A stretch of 64,000 nucleotides of DNA from Burhinus oedicnemus (Eukaryota > Chordata > Aves > Charadriiformes > Burhinidae), in assembly GCA_008921705.1 (NCBI GenBank), contig VFFE01009197.1, positions 1,944,523 to 2,008,522 of the forward strand. Reading direction: 5' to 3'. The first letter of the stretch is position 1; the number at the start of each line of letters is the position of its first letter. A program made the translations under genes and the position numbers. The notes below the pieces were generated by a model. It was not told the DNA's origin, ran no database searches, and worked only from the letters and a program-made list of their open reading frames with translations. Shown here in pieces: positions 49,201 through 61,400 of the stretch.

Positions 49201-50470
49201 GTTGCCAAGAATATCCTGTGCTGAGTGGCAAAGGTCCAGGAGCTCACGACGATCGCGTGGAGGGCTGAGGTTCCCAGAGAAAGTTTGGGCTGGGATGATG
49301 AGTACAGCAGGACAGCCTCTGACTGGTGTTGGATAGCCTATGTGCAGTGCAGACCTCTTCCTTGTCAGTCCACAAACACAATTTTCACAGAAATGCTGGC
49401 ATCTTTGATAATCCTCGCATTTTAATTTGATGCTAAGATGAAAGATAACGTTATCTCAAAAGAAGCTTGGCTTTTTTGGTAGAAGCCTCCCTGTTTACTT
49501 CAATGGGATTTAATCATCTCAAGGTCCATAATACACATAAAGACTCCCAGAAATGTGAGAGATGCTCTGATTTGCTCTTTATTTCATGGAATAGTGTTCT
49601 GGAATGAACTAAAGGAGGATTTCTATGAGCTTCCTGGTGAAATTACTACTGTCCTTCATTCGTGTACTGAAGGACCATCTTAGAAACAATAAACTACTTG
49701 ACTCGGAACATAAGGGGGAAAGTGTCTGAAAGTATTAATATATACTTACTGGAAGAGAAGGTGGCATTAAAATAGTCTTAATGATTCAAGATGGCACCAT
49801 GTTATGTGCGTGTTGCAGTACAGTTCTACTGTGACCTGAACAACAGTTATACCTTCCCCTGCAAGTGGCAGCAGGGGCTCAGAGGCTGACAGCCAAACCT
49901 GTGTGCGTGTCTGCGATCTTCAGTTGCGTGTATGAACAAGAATATTCCTCTGTGGGCAGCCTGGGAAACCACAGGGCCAAACTCACGTCTGATACAATAC
50001 TGCTGAATGCAACAAACTTGTGATGGGGGTGAAATCAATGCAGTATTTCTACTTTAAAAAGAGGAAAAGCAGAAACACCTGGGAATTGGTTGGATCTCTG
50101 AGCACTCTTGATCCTGGCTTTCCTTGGTGCATGGAAGAATGTCAGAGGAGGAAAAACTGCTCTCAAGGGTGGTTGATCTGAACATTATCAGTTTGCCAGA
50201 GAGGACCGTCATAAAGGAGTAAATGGAAGAACCAGATAAAAAATGAAAACAAATAGGGGGTGTCACCCATGGAAAAAATGCCAGTTTACAAAATTAAGAC
50301 TTTCTTTTAAATGCAATTGGTAAAAGCAATGACTGAACTAGTTGCAGTTATCCCAGCTGTGCTGCAGCTAATGATCAGCTAGCAGGCATAATAAATGTTT
50401 AAAACTAGCCTTAACAGTGTGAAATTTTAAGAACCCTAAAACAATAAACTGGATGGTTCATAACCTACTT
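46259..50470. other. Intergenic sequence
   Basis: Contains homopolymer runs (T13 near 47436, T16 at 47549-47564, T-rich/A-rich at 48811-48835, T14 near 49073) and a CTCF-like motif (47971). I see no gene. Confidence 0.7.
47971..47984 (-). promoter_or_regulatory. CTCF-like motif
   Basis: Minus strand CCACCAAGTGGCAG fits the CTCF core CCRCNNGGNGGCAG with one mismatch. Motif match only. Confidence 0.35.
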
Positions 50471-51700
50471 TTAATTGGTACCAGTCGGGGAAGTAGCACA
50501 TCTCCTGGCTTTTCCATTTATTCTGCCGTGCCCACATTTTCTCAGCCATAGAGAGGAGAAAAGCACATCAATAAAGCCCTGGACAGAAGGGATGAGCTGT
50601 TCACCACACAGTGAGCACCAGCTCCTTGCACAGTGGCATACGCGTTGGAGACTGAACATTGGGACAGACATGCTTTTGGAGGCTTTCCACTGTGAAGAGC
50701 TGGAAAGTGCCATTTTAGGACATCATGCCAGGAATTACATCCATCAGACCATAAGTGCTGAGGTTTGCCATGGTTCAGTGGATGCAGTTTAGTTCTGGGT
50801 TCTTGGCAAGATCGGTCTATAGACTTCCATGAAATCATCACAGTATAGCATGTGGCTGGCTTAAAAAATGGAGCAAAGCAAAACTCCCCCTCGCTGAAAG
50901 CTGGCAGGAACAAAAGGGAGGAATATTTTTGACTATATGAGTGCAGGGCTTTGATGGAGGAGCTCTCTGGCTTCGCTGGTTTATAACAGACTGACATAAT
51001 GTTGAAGAAAGGAGCCAGAAGAGTGGGTGGATTTCTTGCTGGTGCTCCTGAGTATGTGAGCGTGGCTGGCATTTGTAATGTGAGTGCACAGTGTGAGTGG
51101 GCTGCTAAAGATTGGGCTGCCCCAGGCAGCAGCCGTGACCAGGAGACTGCACCTTTTCCATCTGTGCCTGGCAGAAAGATTGTGATCTTTCAGGGGAATG
51201 CAGGCGTCGCTGCGTTTGTCTGTGACCTCGTCCCCTTATGTTTGGATGGTGGCACTGCCTGTGTGCTGCTGAGATGGAGGCCACCCCACAACGTGGCAAT
51301 TGAGTTCTTGGGCCTCATTTTCATTGATGCTGAGGCCACCACGCACCACCTTAGCAGTGTACAAACGGATTTCAGTGGATAGTTGTACTTACATTCACCA
51401 TAAGGTCACCTTACCCTGGCAAAATGATGCAAAATGGGTTTAGTGTAAAGGATGCCCGTTGGCCAGAAGGCCTTTCCTCCCTTCTGCCCTCTGTAAAAGC
51501 ATGGTGGGACTTCAGCTGAGAGAGCTGTTTTGGCTTTGGCCCTTCATGGGGATGGTCTGTCCAAAGGACAGAGACCAGCTGTGGTATGGGCACCTCCTTG
51601 GGAAGAGTCGAAGGTTTAATTCCCTGTGCTGCTATGGACTTGAGGTGACTGGGCAACTACTTGCCCAGGACTACCTTGCTTTCCTCTCCATCCCTTAACC
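50471..51700. other. Intergenic block with overlapping open frames, no recognised gene
   Basis: This somewhat GC-richer block has open frames on both strands (for example minus 50542-51072, 176 codons; plus 50999-51382, 127 codons; plus 50475-50792). None resembles a protein family I know, none is joined by clear splice signals, and they overlap each other in ways typical of chance frames in GC-richer DNA. It may be an eroded repeat or pseudogene. Confidence 0.5.
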
Positions 51701-54700
51701 CACTTTGCATGAACACAAAAAAGACTGATTTATTTATTTATTTTTAGTTCCAATAAAAATAAATGCAACCTAAGCACCTAAAAATATGTGTTTAATTATT
51801 TCCTGTTTGCTTTAGTTTTTCTTATTTCTTTTGGGAAGAACCAAAACTAATTTTGCTACACCCTCCAACACTTACCTTTTAACTCTCTTTGTCTAGTAAA
51901 AGATTTTTCTTAGGATTTTTAGACTGATTTTACTGTCCATGTATTGCACTGAAACAACTGGTAACTTTTTCTTGTGCTTACTCTGAGACCTGGGTCCTAT
52001 AAATAGAATTTCATATGGCAAGCATATAATATCCCACACTGTTTGGCCTCTGCCACTAGTTTTAGATATGGAAATGAGGTTAATGTTCATCTAAATCCAT
52101 AACTTATTTGGAAACTCTTATCTAGAAAAGTGTACCTTTTCCCATGTTGCTGTGGGAGGGGTGAGAAGCAGTGATGTGCAGCAGCTTCATCTCTAGGAAC
52201 AGATGGAAAACGCAAAGCAGACATCTTCAAGAAGAGTTGACATTTTAAGCACTATAAAGTCTGCAGGGAGAGATAATATCATTTCTGAGATATAATGATA
52301 TACTTGGAAAAAACAGACAAGCTTTAGAGCATGCAAGCTGAAAAACTGGTTTGAGCCTGAATGCTTATTTCTTTTTACTAGTTTATCCTTGTATGCAATA
52401 AAGATGTTCTCTCTTCTCTCAGACCTTTGTCTTGCTTGTACCCAAGACCTTCATGTCCAAAATTATACTCATAGGATTTGACTTTCTAACTTGCTTTCCT
52501 ATACAAGATATCGATGTCTGCATTTACCCACCTTTTAGGCATGCCATATGACCTGACACTTGGCAGAGGACGGAAGAGTAAGGGTTTATTTTGCTGTCCT
52601 CATTGTTTTACTGCTGAATGTTTATTTATCCATCAAGGCAGAATAAGCAGTCATTTGTACTGGATCTTAGTTTAGATTATGGATATCATAAGTACTTGAG
52701 TAATAATTTCATTGTTTGTTATTACGTTTTAAGTAACAAACGTGAGTAAATAAGTAAGACAATATAAATATAAATCCACTTAATTATCTAAGCCTTAAAT
52801 ACAAGGCAACAAAACCAAATCTAGAAAAAGAAAACCATTTGAGTTACTAACATCGGAAAGATTTCGGAAAGAATTTGTCTCTATTATTAAATTTAAGTGG
52901 ACCAAATCCTGCAGCTCCTCAGTCCCGAGGAGACGTTTGTCCAAGGATGATAATGGGCTACACCATGATAAACGATGACAGAAGGTGGTAATAAATGCAA
53001 TGTGTTGCTTATTAGGACAGGCAGAGATAGGATGGTAAATGATGGATACCGATCTAATGATTTATTTGCAGAAGAATTGAAAAACATTTAAGCTCTAACT
53101 TAAATAGATGCATTTAATGTAAGCTGTACATTGGGATGTTACTAAATAAGATTGTGCAAAAATGGAGTCTTAAGAGTACGGTTAGGCTTGCTGAAGCAAC
53201 TGGGAGCCTTGCAGGAGCTCTCAGTTCAGCCTTCCTCCCACCCCTTCGTTTTTGTCTTTAAATCCTACCCAAGCTGTCGGTAGAAAAGGGTTAGGGCCAT
53301 ACTGGGTAACGTCAAGTTGCAAGTGGACAACCTGGTGTTATTATCTCATCTTTACCATCATGCAGAGTAACGTAATATATTTGAGGAACAGGAATGCTTA
53401 GTTTTTTTCTTCATTGGTTTCCTGGTAGAAGACATGAGTCTAATTAGAAGATCGGTCAGGCTTTTCTGGTGCTCTGGGCTCGTTGCCCCTCACCTCCCTC
53501 CAGTTTCTCCTGGATCCTGGGCTTTATCCTAATGGCCTCCCCAGGCACCAGCACTGAGGAACGCAGAAAGTGTATGCATTTTCGTGGACACAACATTGTC
53601 CGTCTTCAGATTTGGCATAACTTGTCTTTCCTGTGACAAACACACAGAATCTTTAGAAAGAATTTGTTATAAAGTAAAAATATAAATGCAAACAGTAAAC
53701 ACTACTGTCTTCAAATGTTTATGCAGACCACTGCCTTTGCCACAAGGTTTGCTGCTCCCAGTTACATGCAACATCCAGACTAACAAAGTTAGAGCAGTCA
53801 ACGATCTCAATGTGTAATCTGTGCAGTAGCGTAAGCTGAAACCAAAAATAAACTCATATGCTATCAAGGACAATTATCACCTTTCATGAGGGATTTCAAA
53901 GCAGATGGGCAAAAAGAGAGTGAAAGAGATGCTGCTTTCTTTCTTTCACAGAATAAGTGAGGAAAGAACACAATTGCACCTTCTTTTTTTTTTTACCCTT
54001 TTTTTTCCTCCCCTCCTTTCTGTCCATTAAATGTTGTCCCTGAGCCATGTGCTTATTAAGGCAGTAAGCGTGTTTATTTGCTCTTCACGTAGAGGATCGT
54101 CAGGCTAGATAGGTTACAATATGCTCACAAGGTTTAGGACATCTGGGTTTAACTCCTTCTTGCAGAAGACATCCTATCCAGCTAGGCAACTAGCTCGTGG
54201 CTGTAGAATGTTTTCAAGATCGATTCTTTCTTTTTTTTTTTCTTTTTTTTTTTCTTTTTTTAAAACGTTCAGGCTGAGAAATGTTCATCGCCTGTCGGGT
54301 CCATCAGGCTTGCTATTTCAGACATACAGTGAAATATAATAATGTTCTTCTGTCTCGTACAAGTGCTGTTAAAATACATTCAGGCTGTATGTTAAGCTAG
54401 AGAATTATATAATCATAATAGATTTGAATCTTATGTTATCTGTCTTCTATAGAACAGAAGTGGAATTAATAGTAATAAGGAATAAAAATGTATACCCAAA
54501 CTAATTGATTGAAATGACAGCCTCAGGGATTCTCTAAGTTTCAAAAACTCACAGGAAAAAACTGGTGCTTGCTAGAGGTTTTGCATTAACTTCTCAAAAG
54601 TCCACCTTTGTGTGAAGCATTAATAGGTAGTAAAGTGGAGAACTGACATAAGTCTTCTGTGTGTTCTGAGTCTCAGCACTCTCAGTGTATTCTGTGGTAC

Positions 54701-57700
54701 CTCTGAGCCCAGCCCACTGGTACAGTAAAGCACCGGTGGCGAGCTTCAGTTGGGAGCTCCCAACCAGCCCCAGGCTGCAGCCATTCCATCCATTTCTATT
54801 TGAAATTAAAGGAATAACAATTATGCCAGAGTTGAACTCTTTTAAAACATTGCTTGAGCTTCTGCAGGAACATGGAGAAAGAAGAATGGGCTTGGGAAGA
54901 AATCCCTTTTCTTGTTTTGTTTAAGCTCTTGAAGGAAGGGGTGATGGGTGCAGCTGCACCTACCCAGTGTGTCCCAGTACAAAACTGGAGTATGGTAACT
55001 GGAAAGAAAGAAATGGCAGCTGTAAGTGGGAGGGAGATGGGACCGCTCTGCCAGCGGAGAGGAAGGAAGGAAAGACAGACCAGGGTATCAGGAAAGGGAA
55101 CTGACCTGCCCAAGGAAACAAGCCTTCAGTGAAAGAGGACTCTGCCCTTGAGATGTCAGAGACAACTAAGATCTGTTATATAAAATAAATGCAACTTCTG
55201 CAAGGCTTTGAGCATGCCTATGTATGCCAATGGTCCTCAAATTACTTTACTTTCCTAGGGGCCTACCATCACCCAAGCAGTGTCAATAATACACTCTTTA
55301 CCCCATAGATATGCGAATGGAAACTGATGTTTTCTGCTCCCTTCAGAGTGGGAATCAGGAGGAGCTCTCATGAATGGGACGGAGGGAGGAGATGGGGAGC
55401 AGGACAATTTCTAAAGATACGTGAGCCGTGAGGACAGGAGTGGGAACTTTGCTGCGTGGGTCGAACGAGGGCACCACCACATATGGCTGAGAGGAGAGCT
55501 GATTTGCAGTTATCTCACTCCTTTGCTAAGATTAAAATCTTGGAGTCTTTCAGCAAGTACTGCAAACCTCAGAGCAACATTGAAGCTGCAGTTTGGCTGT
55601 TTCAGTCTGCACGGATTACAGAAGCGGTCTTCTCCCTAAGCAAGTATTTTTGTATTGAATTAATTAGCAGTTCTCTTACCACAGCACTTTCACAGGAACT
55701 GCATCCCACATCTGCACCTCTCCACCTTTCTTGGCTGTAGCCTCAGTCACTCAGCCAGGCTTGGAGTGTGCCAATACCACTTACACTGGGCCTGAGTCAT
55801 TCCTGATGTAATCCATTGTCTTGACAGAGTTATACCCACTATGACCTTGCTTAATTATCTCACTGCATTGCACAAATGGGTGCTAAATCAGACTCTGCAA
55901 ACAGACTGATGCTGCACTAATATTCAAGGTGGATGTTGTTTGGTTTTGGTGTGATGTTCTTACAACATGCTCGTGTACTGCACAATAACATAAGAAGGCA
56001 ACATTACTGCTGTTGTTCCCCTTTAGGTTTCCTCATTCCTTCTGGCTGTGCAAATGTTTTTGGTTTTACAAGTCAAAACAGAAGTACGACTAGTGGCCGC
56101 TGCCTTCAGTTATGGTATAAATTTCTGTAATCAGCGTAGCCTGGCTGCAACAGAAGGCATGAACCCACTGAGGTGGAGCAACGTGCAAGTCAGGGTTTGT
56201 ACTGAGCCAGGATGATTTTGTGAACCAAGTAGGCAAAAACCGCAGGATGCACAAAGGGCAGCAGATGGCTTTCAAAATCCATGGGCAGTGCAAATCGCTA
56301 GGTTTCATTTAACTGTAGCATTACTGGTAGCCTCTCATTGCCATACATTTCCTTCATTCCTAAAGTTCTGCCTTCTGAAACTTTGTCCCTTCCCTGTGCT
56401 GATCCCATGGTCTTGGAGGCAGAACCAGGCTGCCTGCGGGCAGCAGACAGGCTGTGAGGCTCAGCTTCCCTGCTCGCATTCGTAGCACTGCATTTCTCAG
56501 ATAACATTGTTCTGAGTGGAAGCAAAATCTAAGTATTATAGATAGGCCAGAATGAGGATGGTATTGTTAAACATTTTGTCATCTGTGATAAATTGTTTCT
56601 CAGCCTCAGAGGATAAAGGCCTCTTTTTAAAGAGGAGCATCAGCTGATCTAAAACAAGATAAAATTCACAGCACAACAGCAGAAATAGTCAGAAAGATGA
56701 TGGGTACCACTACTGCACCCAGGAAGAGAAGTACAAACAATAGCAAACCCCACACCTCAAGGGTTTCTTTCAGAACTAAGCAAACTTCCAGAAATTTTCC
56801 AACCAGAGATTAATATTGTGTTGTGATCCTGCTTCCTGACATCATACAGCTACTCACAGGGCTTTCAAATCGGGGTACTTCAGATCCCGGGGACTATGTA
56901 AGCTGTGCAACCCTTTCTTCAGGAGCAACCCGAAGAAGAAACCAATTCGTCGGACATCTTCCATCCAAACTGGTGTTCTAGAACTCATTTATTCATGTGA
57001 GTAATCTAATTAAAGTCAATGGAAATGCAGAATGAGATCTCCTCAACCAGAGTTAATTTTTAGCATCTTTTAGAGTTGTACGGCTTTGCACTACAACAAA
57101 AGGTAGCAGAGCAAAGGAACATGCTGGAAATGCTGTAGTGCGTAATGGTAATTGTGACGGATGTATTTCAGCTGCTATAAATACACAACTTACTTTAAAC
57201 AATCTGTGAGGGAAGATAATAAACAGCCAATCTGAGGAATTATTATTTTTTTTAACATCCTCCAGAGTGGTTATTTGTGAAAGATGTGCTTGTTGTGTTC
57301 CATTTATACAAAAAATGTACGTAGGCAGGCTTCTGAGCCTCACATACTCCACCGTAGTTTGTGCTGAGGGTGTGTTTTTTGGTTTGGGGTACCACGTATG
57401 TATTACCCTGTGGTTGGGGGAAAATACAGGCAGACTATACTATAAAATTACTAGGTATAAGCAGAAAGAGAAGACTTCTATTCCACTGCCACCATTAATT
57501 TACACAGCCAGCTTGAATTTTTTCTGTCTAATCTTTTCTTCTGATTGCCTTCGTATTCAAATTTAAATTAAAAAAATGAGAATGGCCAGAAGTTCTCACC
57601 TTTAACTTACATGCTGTCTTTTACTATCGGCGACTAGCAGCGTGTCATATGGCAACGGTGCTTCTACCATAAAGGAGCCTTCTGGCTGAACAGTTTTAGA

Positions 57701-57959
57701 ATGAAGCTTTGGTGATACATGGCTCATAAATCTGAGAAATTCAGAGTTCTGATTTACACTTTAATTAAAGTATGTATCATACATATATTAAAATTCAAAT
57801 GCTTAACTAATATAAAGGTCAATGGAATGCATAAGCTCCTATCTTCCTACATTTTTAATTTCCACATTTTGGTTCACTCAGGCAAATGTGCATACAGAGC
57901 AATCAAGAAACTTAATCCAACAGTTTATAAGGAAAGCTATAGTGATGTGTCTTAATCTA
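51701..57959. other. Intergenic AT-rich sequence
   Basis: Mostly unique AT-rich sequence. T-rich tracts occur at 53981-54012 and 54225-54261. A very AT-rich stretch at about 52620-52860 might be conserved regulatory DNA. No gene or mobile element is recognised. Confidence 0.65.
54225..54261. repeat. T-rich simple repeat (T runs separated by single C)
   Basis: Three T runs of six to eleven bases broken by single C residues, a low-complexity tract. Confidence 0.85.
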
Positions 57960-58440
57960 AATTCAAATTACTTTCTTCTGGGGAAAAAATTATAGCTGTC
58001 AAAATCATCACTGTACTAAAATCATCACTAAGTTTATCACTTTTGTTACATAATTTCTGGGGAAATGAGATTATAGAGCCTGTTTCTGATTCTTAAGGCC
58101 TATACACCAAACAATTAAAAAATGCCTTGATTCATAACCTGTTACACTTGATTAAAAATAAAAAAGTCTAGAGATTTATAAATAACAGTGACATTGACAT
58201 AGCTTCATTTGCAAAGAAATTACATCCGTAGCTCTGCATTAATCTGTAAATGCTTATGAATGAGAACTTATTTATAAATGTTAGGAAAAAATATTTGTAA
58301 GATTTACAAGTGAGATATGATTTATCGTGGGGAGTTTATAATTTCAATTATGTACAATTAATACCAGTCATAATTTAAGACTTCTGGTTCATGAAAGGCT
58401 GTGCATATTGATCAGTTCTCTCTTATTTTTCAGTTAGACA
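57960..58440. promoter_or_regulatory. Candidate conserved regulatory element (AT-rich)
   Basis: Long AT-rich but complex sequence with clustered homeodomain-type words (CAATTA, TAATTT, AATTAATA), an octamer-like ATTTGCAAAG, a CTGTCA (MEIS/TGIF-type) beside two copies of AAAATCATCACT 17 bases apart, and no coding frame or repeat. Such composition is typical of vertebrate developmental enhancers. The neighbouring gene in other amniotes, WNT7A, is under such control. This is a hypothesis only. Confidence 0.3.
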
Positions 58441-61400
58441 TTAAGAGTGTTGTGCTTTGAATAGTTTTTTAAGGACTGTAGGTTTTCATCACGTAAATCG
58501 CTTTTAGAGAGGCACAGATCTCTTTTAGATGGTATAGATAACACTTGGCTCCTGATTAGCTAACTACAGAATTCAGGATTTGCAGTGGCAGAGTGATAAG
58601 TGAAAAACTTTGGTAGTTGAGTTGAAAATATAATTTTATAACTGTAGATGTTGTCTACATCTACCTGGTATCTGCTTTTAAGACTGTAATAATACCAGTA
58701 TGCAGTATCACCCTTGCAGTATCTGCTTGGTTCAAGGCACTGGGTAAGCATTTCTGGTACAGGGAAGTTGTGCTCCACAGGGACAATGAGGGAAGGATAC
58801 CATCCCACCCCACCTTTCTGTATTCCACATCACAAGGCTGCTGGCATGAGGCAGTTTCTTGCCTACACTAGATCAACATGCCTGGATGCTACAGCTCCAA
58901 AGGTTTGTTTCCTGCAATTGGGGATGAGCAAGGAACAGAGGTTTTCTGTGGAAGCCTCCTTTAGCCATGAAATCTTAGGTTTCAGAGGCTGCAAGTGCCA
59001 TAAGGATGCAGCTGCTGTGCTGGCTCTGTATTCCCTGGGGAACTGGGTTATGTTTGCAGACAAATTTCGTTCTACTTGTATTTTATATCCACTAAAGCAC
59101 CAGCCCAGTTTCCTGTTCCAACATCTTTGACCTTGTGTCTACCTGAATCCTGAATTTGAAATAGGAGGAGGGATGTCACAGAGGAGTATTTTAGTAATCT
59201 CTGGGAAGACTGGACAATGATATGAGAGTATAGGGGGTTCTTTTAAATGCATGATGTAGAAATGCAAATAATTATTTTGTCTATGAATGCTTCCAGACTG
59301 GTATCAGAGGACAAAGCTGTTCTCTAGGCCCAGAAAGTCTCCAGTACAAGACAAGTACTAACAATCCAAGTTTTCCCAGTTTGACAATGTCCCTCAGTTC
59401 TCTCAATGTCAAATCATTCAATTGCTAAAAATACTTTCCTTATGCACAAAGCCAGCCTACATGAAAGGCTGACATTCTTTGAAGAAGAGAGCATCGTAGC
59501 TGTCGGCACTGATTGACTACTCCAAAAAAGCATTCTGCAGATAGCTGTTCAACTTTTTGAATGGATTAGCTCTGGCTATGCTCACACTCTCTTTGTATTT
59601 TCCCCTTTTATGAACATATAGGCATTGGTTTGTTTGGGTTTTTTTGCTGTGGCTATGCTCGCTGCAAGCTTATTTTAACTCAGAAGGATGATACCAGCAA
59701 ATGGTGACTTTTAATTTTGCTTTTGAGGTTTATTTTGATCAAGAATATAAAAAGTTATTCTCATCTTGTTAGGAAACTAGAGCAACATGTGTGTCATGGG
59801 AATAACTGAAACTGCTGTTACCTATTTGGGTAGCTCATTAGTACAAAAGTAAAACTTGGCAAATACATGAATCGTTCAAATGCTGTTAGTTGATGTCTAT
59901 ATTTGTATAATGTTTGATCTGAGGCTAATAAAGGTCTGAATGAAACAGTGTTTAACCTTTGGGACCTTCCATTTTTCACTTGCAGTGAAGATCCTGTGCT
60001 CTTTGGTACAGCTGTGGCATTTTAGAGCACTGTAATATCAGATGATGTGCAATTATATGACAGGCTGTCCATTTATGAAGCAGCTAGAGTATAGGTTATG
60101 ACAAGATACAGTAAGTGGATGAGACAGGTTGAAATAGAAACCAAGGAGGATGAAGTGGGGGAACTAAGGAAGTGATGCTGCAGTTGTTCATAGTCTCAAA
60201 TAGCTTTTTTTCAGTAGCCATCGTCTTACTCGCATGCTGCGGTAGCACCGTGAGGAGGGTGACAGAGTTTGGAAGTGTCACATTTCAAACAATTGAAATG
60301 TCCTGGTTGGATGGATGAAATTCTCCTGAAATCTGTGTTGAAGTGGGGTTTTTTTGCTGTTTTTGGAAAGGCAAATAAGCCATGTCTCAAAATGGCAAAT
60401 GTTTGAATGTGCCTTAATTTGACCATAATGCAAAATCATATTTTTCTGAAGGTAGGCCAAAGTTGGGATAGAAGGAGAAAGAGAGAGATCAAAGTAGACT
60501 GGAGCCAAATGCAGCAGAGGGAAATGTGAAACCAATTTGCAAAAACACAAGTCATTTTACAATCTAAACAAGAGAGCTCAGCGCTGGAAACAGTAATATG
60601 GTTCCTACATGGCAATGCCAACAGTACTGAGAGATTTGGTTCAGTGGATCTCTTACATATGAGCCAGTCTCGGCAGTATATGGTTCAAATGATGACAATA
60701 TGCTTCTTTACACTTTTAGCTGAATTGGTCTTTTTGCTTTTATACTCACTGTCTCTGCTTGGCGACACTTTGAAATTGCAGTATTAAATGACTTTGTAAT
60801 ATTGTCTTCCCGAGCGTCTGCTGAGGACAATTACCTCTTCAGAAATTTGTGGTATTGTCCTTATTCCTAAAGATAACCCTTATATTCTAGAAGCTTGGTT
60901 TGGCTTGTTCCTATTTATTCAGTGTTGTGACTTGCTATTTTGATGAAGTTTTCCCACATCTTCCCACAACAGCCCACAGCCACAGTGGTGTCACAGGAAG
61001 AATTACTGGCATGAGGGTCCCCTAAGGCAGAAGCCGAAGTAGGGAGGAGTAAACTGGCAATGTCTAATACACAAACCTTTCTCACTTGCACTCTCATTAG
61101 CCAGGCCATGAATTACACAGCTACCATCATGGTCAATCTTGAATCCATAATATTTGGAGACGTATGTATAGGGCAGTACGGAAACAGGAGAGCACCCCGT
61201 AACGCACCAGCTGGTCCCGTAGAGGTGCCCTTTTTAGCATCCATATATGTCCTCTGTTCGAGGCAGAGCTTCAGAGTGTTCTTAACTTTGAAGGCACAGG
61301 CAAAGCCCTGGTGTTTTTGTAGGTGCTGACAGCTGTCCTGCACGCGGGACTGACTGCTGCCTCCTCAAGGGAACAACAGCAGACAACCATTCACTCCCAA

